DNA of 64,000 bases from Malurus cyaneus samueli. Its lineage: Eukaryota > Chordata > Aves > Passeriformes > Maluridae. Numbering within the stretch: position 1 is the stretch's first letter; each line of letters begins with the position of its first letter. Under the pieces are notes generated by a model that was not told the origin of the DNA, did no database searches, and worked only from the letters and a program-made list of their open reading frames with translations. Shown piece by piece: positions 1-12,600 of this stretch. The stretch is taken from the NCBI GenBank assembly GCA_009741485.1, contig CM019236.1, forward strand, positions 30,942,843 through 31,006,842, in the 5' to 3' direction. The position numbers and the translations under genes are program-made.

Positions 1-510
1 AGGGCCTGTAAAATATTTCAGAAAACTAATAGGTTTCTTTACTTAAACATCATTTAAGAAATAACTCACTTCTCAATCAACAGCTTTTTGTGTTCCCTTT
101 TAAAAAAAGCCAGTTCATTCCACACTGCATCAGGATCTTCTTGACAAAGCTGACAGACGTCTGCATGCTGACATCTGCTTTTACTGCTTTCAATCCTGTT
201 TATGAGTAAAAAAAGGTTGTTTGTTTTCAAATATCTACATGTTTTAGGACAACCAGAATAAAAACATCCTTTTTTTCAGAAAATACAAATTTCCAAGTAG
301 AACATCCAGTTAATCTAAATTTTGTATGAGGCATACATTCTGAGGCATGAAACCTTAACTGTGGTAGGAAAGTGAAGTTCAATCACATAGTTTCAGACAG
401 ATATTACGCTGTATGACACCATGCCTCCCAGGTGACATGTGGCAGAATACTGTCACCCACATTCTGTCAACATTACTTAAAATACTGGTATGAGAAATAA
501 GAGGTTAAAA
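1..510 (-). repeat. Left arm of small inverted repeat (inverted copy of 2780-3293)
   Basis: Read on the minus strand, this segment reproduces 2780-3293. I found no substitutions along the arm, only three small indels: one T near 2,890 in the right arm, one T just after the splice donor, and two T in a T-run near 3,270. The match runs to within two bases of the window start, so the arm may continue to the left, outside view. It ends at 510 in a run of four A, exactly where the right arm enters a long T tract. The arm contains a complete inverted copy of the first CNTLN exon. Confidence 0.93.
70..195 (-). pseudogene. CNTLN: Inverted duplicate of CNTLN exon 3096-3221
   Basis: The minus strand carries the same 126-bp exon as 3096-3221, with its acceptor (…ACAG before 195) and its donor (GTGAGT, read downward from 69). 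The exon sequence is identical between the two copies. In this orientation it cannot belong to the + strand transcript. It is either a real inverted duplication or an assembly fold-back. It is typed as pseudogene because it is an isolated, inverted single exon, not because it carries a lesion. Confidence 0.85.
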
Positions 511-2712
511 CCATCACACAATTCTCTTGAAAATAAAGGGAGAGCAATCAGGTCCCCTAATGACCCAGCAAGCCAATCTGAAAGTTACAACTAATGCCCA
601 CGCTAAATTAAACTGTTGTTCTAGGATTTAATAAAAGAATTAACTGTCTATGGACAAGATCATGTATTAAGATAAAGCATATTGACTTTGAAGCACAGAA
701 AAATAAAATAAAAATATTTAACAATTTTTCTGTAATTAAAATATTTTTCTATGTTTTCATAATGCCAAAGATAAAACTGTATTAAAAAAACAGTTAAAAA
801 TATTAAAACTTTATTAAATGAATTTAAAACTCTGTAATCTAAATTCCTACTATGCATTGAAATAAACTCTTAGAGAATGTGGTAACCTCCTAAGGCCCCC
901 ATCATCTTTGCAGTCACGTACATCAGTGCAAGTTGTATGTACACAGACAGGTGGATTAGGTCCCACCAGCTGCCATCTCAATAACAGATACTAATCCATG
1001 AAGAATAAGGAGAATGGGGTCCTCCATCACTTACAGAGGATCTGAAATGCCACATAAGCACCCAATACTGAGTTCTCATGTACAATTCATATTACAGCAG
1101 CACTATGTAGCTTTTTGAGATACCAAAATAACAGAATCTTATTGTTAGAGATTGCTTTTATTTGTGTCTTGTCTACTTCTGTTTAAGAGTATTAAAAATG
1201 AAAACCAGACCTCTTATGGTGGCTTCACACAATTCTATTCGGATGATAAAAATTATCAAAACCCAGTTATTTTAAGCTCATCTTACATAGAGATGAAAAA
1301 AATCGAATGACTAAGTGAAGATTTAGAATATTTTCCTGAATACTTTTCCCAAATACATTCCTGTCATAACACAAGCTGGTGTCATTTAATTTAAACAGAA
1401 TCAGATGTCGCCTTTGTCTCCATCCCTTTTCTTTCACTTTTTTTTTTCAACTATCAGAACCAGAACATCTAGTGCTTCACTGTATATCAAGCTGAGATTT
1501 CACTGTCTTTATCTAGTTCAATTCTTTTATCTTTTTAGCCTTCGCGTCTCAGTGGACATGAACACCTGTTCGCTATAGACATAGAATGAAATAATTTCAT
1601 TAAATGTAGTAACTTTCATCCCTTAGTCACTTCCAGATTGCATTAAATTTAAAACAGTGAACTAGAGGAAAAAAAAAAAAATCCACATTTCTAAATAAAC
1701 AATATTTTTATTATAATTTAAACAAATCTATTTTTCATTATGTTTGGGTATTTTTAAAAATGCTCCTGTGCTACCACCAATGCCTGTAGCAATTTGGTAC
1801 TTTACCGTTGTTTACATACACTTTTTTTTTCCTTTTTAAAAGACAAACCACTTCTAAGTAAATGCTACTATTTCAAAGCAATGCAAATCTACTAAGATAG
1901 GCCGTAGCATTACTTATACATGAGGGAGAGTTTATAATTCGCAGTAGGATGCTTTATGTCACCCCGGACTCTGAACAGCTACCAGTTTTGCAGCATTTTC
2001 TGTGACTCTTTGTTCAGAAAGAGTTGCAAAGAATGTGTCAAGGTTAGTCAGTATTGTGCTAACTGCAAAAATAAAAAAATTTTGGCAAAAGACACATGTG
2101 CTCATTGAGCTGTAGGTGCATACTAAAGCCCTGTGCTAAATCCACAAAGAAATTACTTTCTTGGAACAGGTGCTGAAAAAAAGCATTATTTGATAACTGG
2201 AATAGCAAGAAATGTTTTCATACCTCCAATTACATCTGTTTATGAAAAATTCTGCCTGCTAAGGACTTAAAAAGAAAATAATTTCTGCATAAAATTTTCA
2301 CTGTTCTGTATAGAACCTAAGGGAGATTGATTGATATATAGAATGTTCATTATGCAAATTTTATTTGCATAATGGTAAAGCCTTTCCTCTTTCCAATATA
2401 AAGATATATTACTGCATTTTTGGTAAAATTATGAAAAATCATTTAAAAAAAAGTTTAAGAGATGAAAATACCCTGCTTTCATGTACATATTTTTCCCCTA
2501 TTTGGAAGAGATTTTAGCTTTAGTTAATATTGGAATCACTAAATGTTAAAGAGATATTATTCTATATTTTTAATGAATAAAATATTTTAATAGTATTTGA
2601 AACATAATAAGCTATTGTGTGCTACAGAAAATTAAAAACACAGTCAACAAAAATAATTTAGTGAGGGGAAAATTAAAGAAACCAAAAAAAAAACCATAAA
2701 AGTATAGGGCCA
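511..2712. other. Spacer of the small inverted repeat; no gene seen
   Basis: Single-copy AT-rich sequence between the arms of the small inverted repeat. No exon, RNA gene or recognisable transposon was found on either strand; the longest open frames are short, low-complexity runs. One perfect 12-bp inverted repeat around an octamer-like motif lies at 2348-2374. If the inverted repeat is a fold-back artefact, this stretch would be the minus-strand view of intron sequence upstream of the first exon. Confidence 0.6.
2348..2374. repeat. Perfect 12-bp inverted repeat with octamer-like arms
   Basis: CATTATGCAAAT at 2348-2359 is followed by TTT and then by its exact reverse complement at 2363-2374. 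Each arm contains ATGCAAAT, the sequence of the POU/Oct octamer motif. The symmetry is visible directly. Any regulatory role is speculation, because the site lies in sequence of doubtful placement. Confidence 0.6.
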
Positions 2713-2745
2713 AAGCCCCCCCCCCCCAAATCTTTTCTTCCCCCT

Positions 2746-2783
<38 letters not shown>
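2713..2783. repeat. Homopolymer block (C-runs, then about 30 T) at the arm junction
   Basis: A run of about 11 C, a short C/T-rich stretch, a run of 8 C and then a T tract of about 30 bases end exactly where the right arm of the small inverted repeat begins (2780). The other arm has only four A at the equivalent point. Stacked homopolymers like these are typical of poorly resolved sequence or of a slippage-prone junction. Confidence 0.75.
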
Positions 2784-2787
<4 letters not shown>

Positions 2788-3293
2788 TCTTATTTCTCAT
2801 ACCAGTATTTTAAGTAATGTTGACAGAATGTGGGTGACAGTATTCTGCCACATGTCACCTGGGAGGCATGGTGTCATACTAGCGTAATATCTGTCTGAAA
2901 CTATGTGATTGAACTTCACTTTCCTACCACAGTTAAGGTTTCATGCCTCAGAATGTATGCCTCATACAAAATTTAGATTAACTGGATGTTCTACTTGGAA
3001 ATTTGTATTTTCTGAAAAAAAGGATGTTTTTATTCTGGTTGTCCTAAAACATGTAGATATTTGAAAACAAACAACCTTTTTTTACTCATAAACAGGATTG
3101 AAAGCAGTAAAAGCAGATGTCAGCATGCAGACGTCTGTCAGCTTTGTCAAGAAGATCCTGATGCAGTGTGGAATGAACTGGCTTTTTTTAAAAGGGAACA
3201 CAAAAAGCTGTTGATTGAGAAGTGAGTTTATTTCTTAAATGATGTTTAAGTAAAGAAACCTATTAGTTTTTTCTGAAATATTTTACAGGCCAT
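2780..3293 (+). repeat. Right arm of small inverted repeat
   Basis: Inverted counterpart of 1-510, with 514 bases against 510 and all differences being indels. It holds the CNTLN exon at 3096-3221 with its flanking intron sequence. This copy is in the orientation of the remaining CNTLN exons downstream, so it is the copy that belongs to the gene. Confidence 0.93.
3096..3221 (+). CDS. CNTLN: CNTLN (centlein) exon, first in window
   Basis: Centlein is a long coiled-coil protein at the proximal ends of centrioles, reported to link C-Nap1/CEP250 and CEP68 in centrosome cohesion. This 126-bp exon follows ATAAACAG and precedes GTGAGT. It opens with the last base of a split codon, has 41 whole codons, and ends with two bases (AA). 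The peptide includes CQEDPDAVWNELAFFKRE, closely matching human RQEDSDAVWNELAYFKRE. The next exon completes AAA (Lys) and continues the human order. The exon also exists inverted at 70-195. Assignment rests on remembered human sequence, but phase and order across seven exons make it firm. Confidence 0.92.
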
Positions 3294-5989
3294 ATGAGAG
3301 GAATTCCTTGCAAAACTGGTGTAAAAACATCTACTACCGAAAGCAGAAAAGGAAAACATCAGCTCTTTTTTTTTTTCTTCTTCCTTCTCTCTCCCCCTTA
3401 AATCAGTGACAAGTTACAAGTTTGCTAGAACTAACAGAAACTGTATTCCATGATCTAGGGATTGTGTTAATTAATGTGGCTCTCATCTGTTGGAGGTGTC
3501 GCTCTTCATTAGCCTGTATTTTACACACTGCCGTGCTTCATTTTTGGAATGAGGTGGTGAGGGGATAACCTAGCCAGCCATCCTTGTTTGATCTCTGTGA
3601 TACATACGCAATGCAGAATGCCTCAGCTCTCTTGGTTCCCTGCCCTGTCCTGCTAATCCCAGCTGAGCTCATTATGGTGTAGCCTTGCTGCTACTCCTGG
3701 AGCCAGAGCTGTCCAAGCTAATTACTGGTAGCAGCAGAGCTGCCTGTTAAGGGTCTGGTGTGGATCTGCTAACATGGTCCTTGGTAGTGACCTGCAAAAA
3801 GCACGAGGGAGTTGCTCTCTTTCTTGCTGTGCACAGCCTGTCCTTTGGGTTTAGTGCTGATCCCTTCGCACAGCTCTTTCAGCTGTACTAAGTGTAAAAC
3901 TTGGTGAAGGAAACTCTTACTTTAGAAAACATACAGTTTGCTGCTTTGATCTCATAATTCATAGGCTATTACACTCAGCCAGGCAAAGTAAAAAAATGTC
4001 GGCGTATTATAGACAATATTGCCAGTAGCTGTGTTACATGGAGTATTCTTATATCTTCCAGTTAAAATTGTATGCCTGTTATTGTCACTTTGTTGTCATA
4101 TCTTTGTTTGCTGTTTTGAGGGGCTGTAACAACAAATTAGCATGTGCAATTATTTTTTGGGTTTTCTTTTCTTTGTTTTTATGTGGTAAAGAACACTTCC
4201 TTGCCATATGTATAATTGCATACATGTAATTCTCCTTCCATCACTAATGAACAGATTCACCACAGGCTACAGTAACTCAAGAGCAATAACATAAGCCTCA
4301 TTTTTCACACAAAGCCATACAGGAGTGATTGCTTATGTACTGTGCAGACCCTGAAGGTTGGTACCATTGGACTGCTTTTTTTGAGTTCAGTGTGCAGTCA
4401 CATTTATGGAAACACCCTTATGTCTGGTATGTTGCAGCTCATTGACCTTGTCTGGACTGCGGTGAGGTGGCATGAGCAAACAGTTGAGCTCTTCAAAATA
4501 CAGAATTTATAAGACAAAATGGTTTCATAAAATTCCACATAGTAAGTACTTCATAAGAAGGCAGTGCAGCATTGTGTTCATTAGGTTGAATACCTCTTGT
4601 GGGCATAGGTGCTGTTTGCTCCTTATGGGCAGTGTCGCTTACTGTTTGTTGAAGTAAGGAAGAGATGAATACATAACTGCAGGGTTTATAGCTGTTTTTC
4701 TCTAGTAATGATGGCCTTTAGTTTGTTTAAGCTGGTCACTATTTCAGGATCTGATCTCATATTCTTTAGAAAGTCACTACTAAATTTATTGTACTTTTTA
4801 GATCTGTGGGTAGATGTAATAATAATATTACATCTATTCTCTTTTAAACTTTGTGGATAAAAGCTACGATTTGCAGAGTTATACCAGTTATTACTTACAT
4901 GTGTAATTTTACAAGCAGTAAAATCACTTACCTTTTTTTGTGAATGCACTTATTTCGATAGATGGTATTGATTGCTATCTTAAGTTGGTGTAGAATATAC
5001 ATAAATGAAAACCAATGCAGCATTGCTTAAAGAAAAGTGTCTATGTAGGGATTTTATTTTGGTTTAAACAGTTTCAGCTTAAAATATGTATAATTTTTTC
5101 TCTGACTAGGCCAAAGATTGAGTGTTCAGAAAATAGGATTGTTTTTTGTTGCTTGCTTATATATTTGATCTGTAAGAAAGATTTTATCTCCGATCTTCTG
5201 AAGTGTAGAGCATTGATGTAAAATGTCTTTAATATGCGTGTGCATTGATCTGAAAATAAATTGATAATAAGTACAGTATAGGGTAAAGCCAGGGAGAGCC
5301 CATTGATGAATGTGCCAGGCTCCAAAGTTGTCATCACCAACATTAGCACACTGTAAACATACTGTGTGTAAATAACGAAATCTGTTTCAAGTCAAGAAAA
5401 ATGAATGTTACTTAGGAAGTCACTTGTTCTGATGGTGCCTAATTCCAAATCCTGTTGAAACTGGTGGAAAGACTTTATTTCAGCCGTTGCTTTCTGCCAG
5501 GTCCTTTATTTTAGAAAGTGTTGTTCTCATCCCAGGCAAGGTTTCCTATGACTTTCATGTAAGCATTAAACAAACGCCTTTCAAACTGGACATTAGCACA
5601 TAAAAAATGTAAGGTTTAGGACTCAAGTTTTAGTATTTCTTTTAAAAAATAAATGAAGTTGTCTATTTTTGTGAAGTTCAGAATGCCCAATGTAAGAGTT
5701 AATTTTTGGAGAGTGTTGATGTGGAATACCTTGCTACCTTTTTTTTTGACATTTTGATTAGTAAAGCATGTACTTGTATTTGCAGTTAATAATGTTTCAG
5801 GGTCATGGGTTCATTCCATGAATGATGTATAAATTTTAGCCATTTGTGCATATAAAAGGAATTATCTCTATATTATTACTATCCCAAGCTATATTAATAG
5901 AATGTTGTAGTCAGTAAATTGGGATTATTCAGGGTTTGCTCAATGCTCTATTTGTATATTTTTCTTGAGTTTTCCAGTATTCCCCTGAA
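3222..5989 (+). other. CNTLN: CNTLN intron, 5' part
   Basis: Starts at the GTGAGT donor. AT-rich unique sequence with short T-runs (for example 3,365-3,380). No further exon is expected here, because the human protein passes directly from the peptide of the first exon to that of 21533-21582. No RNA gene or intact mobile element was seen. Confidence 0.6.
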
Positions 5990-6685
5990 TCAATGAATCA
6001 CAAAATTAGTAGAGTTGGAAGGGACCACAGAGAGTCGTCTGGTCCAAGGTCCCTGCTCAAGCAGGTTCACCCTAGAGCACGTTGCACAAGATTGTGTCCA
6101 GGTGGCTCTTGAATATTCCCAATCAGGGATACCTTTCTGAGCAATCTGTGCCAGTTTGCAGTCACCTGCAAGGTAAAGTTCTTCCTCTTATTCAGTGGGA
6201 TCTTCTGTGCGTCGTTTTCTGCCTGTTGCCTCATGTCACATTGCTAAGAGCCTAGTAGCATCATCTGACAGCCTCCCATCAGATACTGGCAGATGTTGAT
6301 GAGATCCCTTGTCAACTGTCTCTTCTTGGGGCTGAGCAGGCCCAGCACCATCAGTCTTTCCTTGCACCAGAGATGCTACTGTCCCTTAATCGTGTATTTA
6401 GCCCTCCACTGGACCCACTCCAGAAGCCCCATGTCTCTTTTGTACTGAGGAGCCCAGAACTGTACACAGCACTTCAGATGTGCCTCCCTAGGGCTGAGTA
6501 GAGGGGCAGGATCACCCTGTTGACCTGCTGGCAGTTCTCTTCCTAATGCACCCCAGGACACCACTGGCCTTCTTGGCCACCAGGACAAACTGCTGGTTCA
6601 TGGACAGCTTGTTGTCCAGAAGGACTACCAGATCCCAGTCCATAGAACTGCCTCCTAGCACATCCAACTGGGATGAGCTGCTGCT
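5990..6685 (-). mobile_element. CR1 LINE fragment (3' end), minus orientation
   Basis: The stretch begins with the characteristic reverse complement of the CR1 3' end (TTGGAAGGGACC, then CTGGTCCAAGGTCCCTGCTC). It runs through typical CR1 phrases such as GGCTGAGCAGGCCCAGC, GAGCCCAGAACTGTACACAG and CCACTGGCCTTCTTGGCCAC. CR1 is the dominant LINE of birds and reptiles, and its copies are usually 5'-truncated as here. Many substitutions and the lack of an open frame show an old, immobile copy inside the CNTLN intron. The right boundary is approximate. Confidence 0.93.
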
Positions 6686-9600
6686 TAATTGCTAACTGAC
6701 TAATTTAAACTACTTTGGCATTTCCGTGTCAAAACCTGATTTGTTGGAGCATAAAGATACCTTGCCCCTTTGGCCTTTAGGTACAGGCTTTGGAACTCTA
6801 ATTGGAAATACTGTGCAATCCTTACAATGTCTTTATTTTTTTTTTAATGTCTTTCATTCTGAATTTTTTGTAGAAGTTCTTGTAATAGTTACCTGCAGTA
6901 CTTAATTATTTGATGGGGAATATTCTTCAACATTAGACATGATGATGTAAGTCATCATTTTCGCAGTTCACTGGAAATTTGTTATCTGTATGAGTGCTAT
7001 GTAGTTGTGCATGTCATCCATTGTAGGAAACGTTCTCTGAGTCTTAAAGTGTGTGGATTCTCTACAACCTTGGTAGTGTCCTTCCTCTGCTATAGCAGCT
7101 ATTTACTAAATGTTTCTGATACTCTTTCTTTTTTTTTTTTTTTTTTATGAAAAGAGACCTCCGTAGTTTCTCCTTTCCTTATTATTATATAGTGAAAGCA
7201 ACTGTTGTGTAGCTGGCATACTGGTATGTGACTAAGCAGTTGACAGGAGCCTATCTTAGTACCAGCAACATCATGTGATGCTTGGTACCTTTTCTAGTTG
7301 TCAGAATGGGCATGATGGAGGAAATCTAAATTAAGTGTGCTGGAATGCTGGCAATAAGAAACACAAATCTAGGCTTTATTAGTTCCTCTGCTTCTTGAAT
7401 GTGTCTTTCTTATCCCCCTCCTTTTTTCTCCTGAAACCCTGAAATAATGCAGCTTTGATAGTCTTGACTATCTCAGGCTATAGGAAATACCTGCTCACTA
7501 AATACTTTTCTTTTTTAAATCGGTGTTGTTTTGTGCAACATCCAAATACCACACAGTAGTTTCCTTTTTTACACTCAATAGATACATATGTACCAGATTA
7601 ATTAAAAGTACATTCATGCTACATCAACGTTAAAAAACATCACCTACAGCAAATAGCTCTTCTGCCTTATGTGTTTTCTCTGTAAAGTAATCTTTCTGGT
7701 TCTCTGTTTTAGGAGTACTGGGACATAGCAGACATCTTACTGCAAATTACTTAAATCTAATAGGTCTGAGCCTTTGTTTACTTCCTTCTGCAATTAGTAG
7801 TTCTATAGTACTAAGGTATGTATAGTTAAAGCGATGGTGTGTATGTGTTTGCTTAGATTTTGGACAGATAATAATATGAAATACCACTTTTCATTTTACA
7901 GAATGCAATTGCAGCCTAAGTTCTGCAGCTAGTGTTGTGACTCTTCTGAGACTTTTGACAAACTGCGTGCTTACTGGCTGAACTGAACACTGCTCAGTGA
8001 AAATGATGGTCAGGCTCAGGTGTGAGAATGTGAACGAGTACATTGCAAATAAATTAAAATGTAAGAAGACAGCAGCATTTGGTGTATTGCAGGGTATGGT
8101 TTCTAAAAGATATTTTAAAGAACCAAAGTCACAACTGTAAACGCCACATGAACTCATGGAGGGGCTTTTACATGATTAACTAAATGGTCCTCTTTGTGAA
8201 GAAAATAAGTTTTTTTTTCCTAGCAAGATTCCAGTAACATTTTCACAAGCTCCTATGTCAGCTATTTTACAGTGAGCGGGATCTGTCAGAGATGATAAGT
8301 TTAATGCTTTTAATTGTTTAGCTTGTCTCTGGAACATTTCTTACCTGTGTCCACCAGATTTCCTCCATCCATTTGTTTGTTTGTCCTAACAAACAAATTT
8401 CAGGAGTTTGTGTTTCTTTTATAACATCTGGGTTAGTGTTTGTGCTTTGTTCCTTCATATTTAATCATACTTTTCATGTCGCAGAGATTTGTACTTAAGT
8501 ACCTTCTCATATATGATGGATTTGTGTCATATTGAAAACATGCAGTCATGCTGCTGAATGTTTTTTTTTTTTCATAATACAGAAGCAGAGACAGGCAGAA
8601 TTAAAGTTGCATTAATGATAAAATTTGGGCATTGTAAGAGACAAAGATAGAGGAGAGATGGTGAAGGAAGGTAAGGACTCTCTGTTAGCTTCCCTTTGTA
8701 TTGCTTGCACAGAGTTATTGTATTGCTTGATTTGTGTTAGGTCAGAGTCATTCTGTAGATTATTTGGTTTAGAAATGATTTGTTGTATTGTTGGTAAGCA
8801 CACTGCCTACTTGCCAGAGCAGTCTTTTTCATATCTCTCTGTCTGGCCTAGACAAAAGGTCTTCAGCATTTAGATGGAAACATCTGATTTATTAGTCTAC
8901 AGATATGTATGCATGTATAAAAATATAGAAGTACTAAGTGTGTCATGTTAAACTCTATCAAATATTCATAGAAGAAGCCTGTGAACCTACAATCTGTAGC
9001 ACCAAAGCACGCTAATTGCTAGTGACATGTCAGACTGCTATATTAAGAGAATAAGGAGTGAGTAATGAAAGCAGGTTTCTCTACAGTATCTGCTGTGAAG
9101 TTCTGGGAATTCTGATAAAGGTAGCGGTGCCTGGAATTTTAGCAGAAATTTTTTCTGGCAAGATAAATTTAGCATACAGTGCTAATTTTGCGCTTTGCTT
9201 TAATTGTACTGATTTTGGAAAGGAAATCTCAAATTTTTATGATTCCATGGATCTCAGCTTTGATAATACCATAAGGAATTTTAACAACTGAATTTTGCAT
9301 AAATGTAGAGCCATTTATTTCAAAGAGTGCAAATAATATTTTACAATGAAAGTTAACTAACATAGTTTATGTTCTCTTGCTTTATCTTTTGAACTCCCTA
9401 AATGTACCTTTTTGTAATTCTAGAAAGTCAGATGTGGTGCTAAGTGGACCTTCATTGTGGCCCAGCATAATCTTTGTCATTAACAGTTTAGCTCTCTTTT
9501 TTTGCATGAGGCAGAATATACATATACATGCAAAAGTTTAACCTATGTTAATGCTTCTGGATATTTTTTTTAATTTCTAAGGAATTCAGAATGCATTTTC

Positions 9601-12600
9601 TAAGAAGTATTGTTTTATTTGCTTTTTTTTTAGACATAATCATATGAGAATAAATATGGAATCATCAAAATTACCCTAAAACCCAGATATTTCAGTGGAA
9701 GAAATAAATTAAGAAATTTATTTGCATCTTTACTTTGCATTATTGGAAATGAGCTCCGTACTAACAGCAGGCTGTAGGCAAGAGATTTAAGTGTGTTCAT
9801 ATGAGGTTTATATAAAGGTTAGGAGGACTGCTACAACAACAAAATTCTCTTGCTATTCATATAATGGAGGATGTAGCCTTGTACTGTTAGCTTCTCTGAT
9901 TTATGTGGATGACAGTGGTATGCCAGTCTTGGCCCTTGAGGTTGAACTGCAGGTAAACACCATTTATGTGGCTGTTCTGATGGTCTTATTTTAAAGGAAA
10001 AACTGCAATTGAAATAATAAATGTAATTCACACAATGTAGCATTCAGGTTTTCTTTAAAAGCCTCTAGATAAATAAGATGGATTTTGTGCTGCAGTGAAA
10101 CTAAAAGATTACTAAGTGGTAGATAAAATGTTAGGCATGGGTTTCCACAATCCTTTTGCAAACTAAAGGTTATACTGCATGGTGAAACTATCACAGTCAC
10201 TGGTGCTTCTTCGGCTTTGAAGTGACGATTAATTTGAAATATATCTAAAAACTCACTCTTGACAACTATGACACTATTCATTTTTTTGTTATGTGAACAG
10301 GCATTGGTGGGTTGAGGGGGGAGTTGCTTTCATCCTTTTTTTTTCTCCTGAATGTGGGTTGTAAATCAGACAGACTTTACTTAGCACCAACGGATATCTC
10401 TTCCTGCAATTTTCATCCATCCTATGAGTGACTGAATTGGGAAACAAGAATGATAAAGACATATTTCTGGGAAGTGAATGCATGAGTAAGATAGATATCT
10501 CAAAGACTCTAGGTAGTCAAATACTTAATTTCCTAGGTTAATTAAGACTATACATTTGTTAGTGTAAACTGTAAGTTTACAATCTTTTTCCTGTAAAGGA
10601 ATTCCAGTAAATCAATCTGGATAGTGTGAATGATCACAAAATGGGAATAATTCTTTACTTTTTGCTTTTCTCTTACCTTGGCAGTTATCCCCAGACATAT
10701 GTAATGGCTTTTGCTCTCTTGCACAGACAATATCAAACACCTGCTCCCAGGTTTGCTCTCAGTTCCCAAGGCTGTCAGTTGACACATAAATATACATACC
10801 CATGAAACGAGCATATTTTGCCCTTACTGCAGGCAAATGTACTTGAATCATAATGCTGTAGGAACAAAGTGACAAATTTCTGTCAGAGTAGTATTTCACT
10901 GTAAAAGTTGGATGAAGTTTTTGCCTGGCTTGGTTCTCCTGACTTGAAATAATTTTGGAATAGTAGAAATTTAAAATAAAGGTTTGCATTATGACATATC
11001 AGACCTAATTTATGACAACTCCTTCCAATATTTTCTGTATGAGTCTTTTAGAAAAGTATGCATTATGTGCATACTGGTTTTTTTTAGTTTTACTGAGCAG
11101 AATTTTTACCCTTCTTAAGACTAAAGAACAGAAAGTACAATTCAGCTTTGCTTACCTAGATGTTTCTGTGTTGATATGCTGTCTTTCTTCTCAAGCACCT
11201 TTCTGTTCTGAGGGGAAGAAACCAGCTGCTTCAGCTGTCCTGTTTTCCTTGCAAGGATTATTAGTCTATTTAACTTAGGCTTTGGATAAGAAAAAGATTT
11301 GTTGACGCTATGTTGACCTGGTGTCTAAAATTTACTGTTTTGGTCGTGGTATAAACAATGCTGCTGTCCCATTTTAAGGACTGTGATAAAGAGCATGCTA
11401 AGCTTTCTTAGCAATCTTTTTCTCACTGATTTTCTTCTTAATTTGGCTTTCCAGTCTTTAACACTCTTCCATGACCCTGGAGGAACACATTTGAAAAGGC
11501 AATAGTTAACCTCATGGACTCAGAGGAAGGCTTCCCTGACTGCAGCAGCTCCTGGACTAGCCCCCCGGTATCTGTCCACACCAGCAACAGTATGCATTAG
11601 GAGATTGTGGTTGGTTGTGCTTATTTCTCCAAAGAGCCATCCTGCTGCAGTCTTTACAATATGTAATCCTTGGGAAGGAGTCGGTTTCCTCAGTGGGTTA
11701 TTCCATCTTACGTATTCAGCTCTATTAGAAATTAGATTCTCTGCATGGTTTTATTTTCCAGATAAAATTCCCTGGGACAAATGGGAAAAATGTCTTATTG
11801 TTTGTTTGGATGTTTATTTTAGACTGCCATGAGCCTGCTCTCTTAATTCCTTTTATCTTTATGCAGGGGAGTATAGAAGTCTCCAGCTTGTCTTACCTGT
11901 GAATGCTGAAAGCTGCTGATGTGCAATGGCTGACTAACGGGATGTGAATTACTCAGGAGGCAATTGTTTGCTAGAGGACTAACTAGAGTCTTCTGGCAAT
12001 GGGTTAACCCAGGGTCAGCAACTCTATAGGGAAGGAGCCCTTTAAACTCCTAAGTGCAGAGAGAAAGTTTATGCTGTAGTTCAGACTGTCTTTCTAAATT
12101 ACCTTTTCTTTAATGCATCGAGGCCCAAGTGCGCATGTGTATATGTACCTTAGATTTGGAGCTGTGTGAGGGCTCCTGATGGTATCTTTAGAACTGCTGA
12201 CAATTAAAAATGATGAGTACTAGGATATTTTGTTCTAGCAAGGAGGTGTATTTTGCAGAAGCTCTGCTTACATGCAGATGGTGGGAGCATTTCTCCTATT
12301 CTAGTAACTTGATAAGTAAGCAATTGCTACAAAAAAATTCTTGCTGATGCCTAGCTATAATCTAAAAGAAATGGGAATTAAATCTTTTAGCAAAGCTAAT
12401 TTTATAGCACAATTTTTAATACGCTACCTCTTCCTATATTCCAAATAGGTAGTATTAAAAATGACTAAAAAATGGAGGAGTAATCAAAAGTATTACATTA
12501 CGAAAAATAAGAGTCCAGAATATTGTATGATACTGCAAACTGCCAATTCTGTAGTTGTGTGTCAAGATCAGTACCTGGAAAAATGCATGCAATACCACCA

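Noticed and set aside
3290..3362. Possible extra exon after TATTTTACAG (reading PYERNSLQNWCKN…)
   Set aside because: It would separate two exons whose peptides are contiguous in human centlein and whose phases already match, and it has no donor and runs into a T tract.
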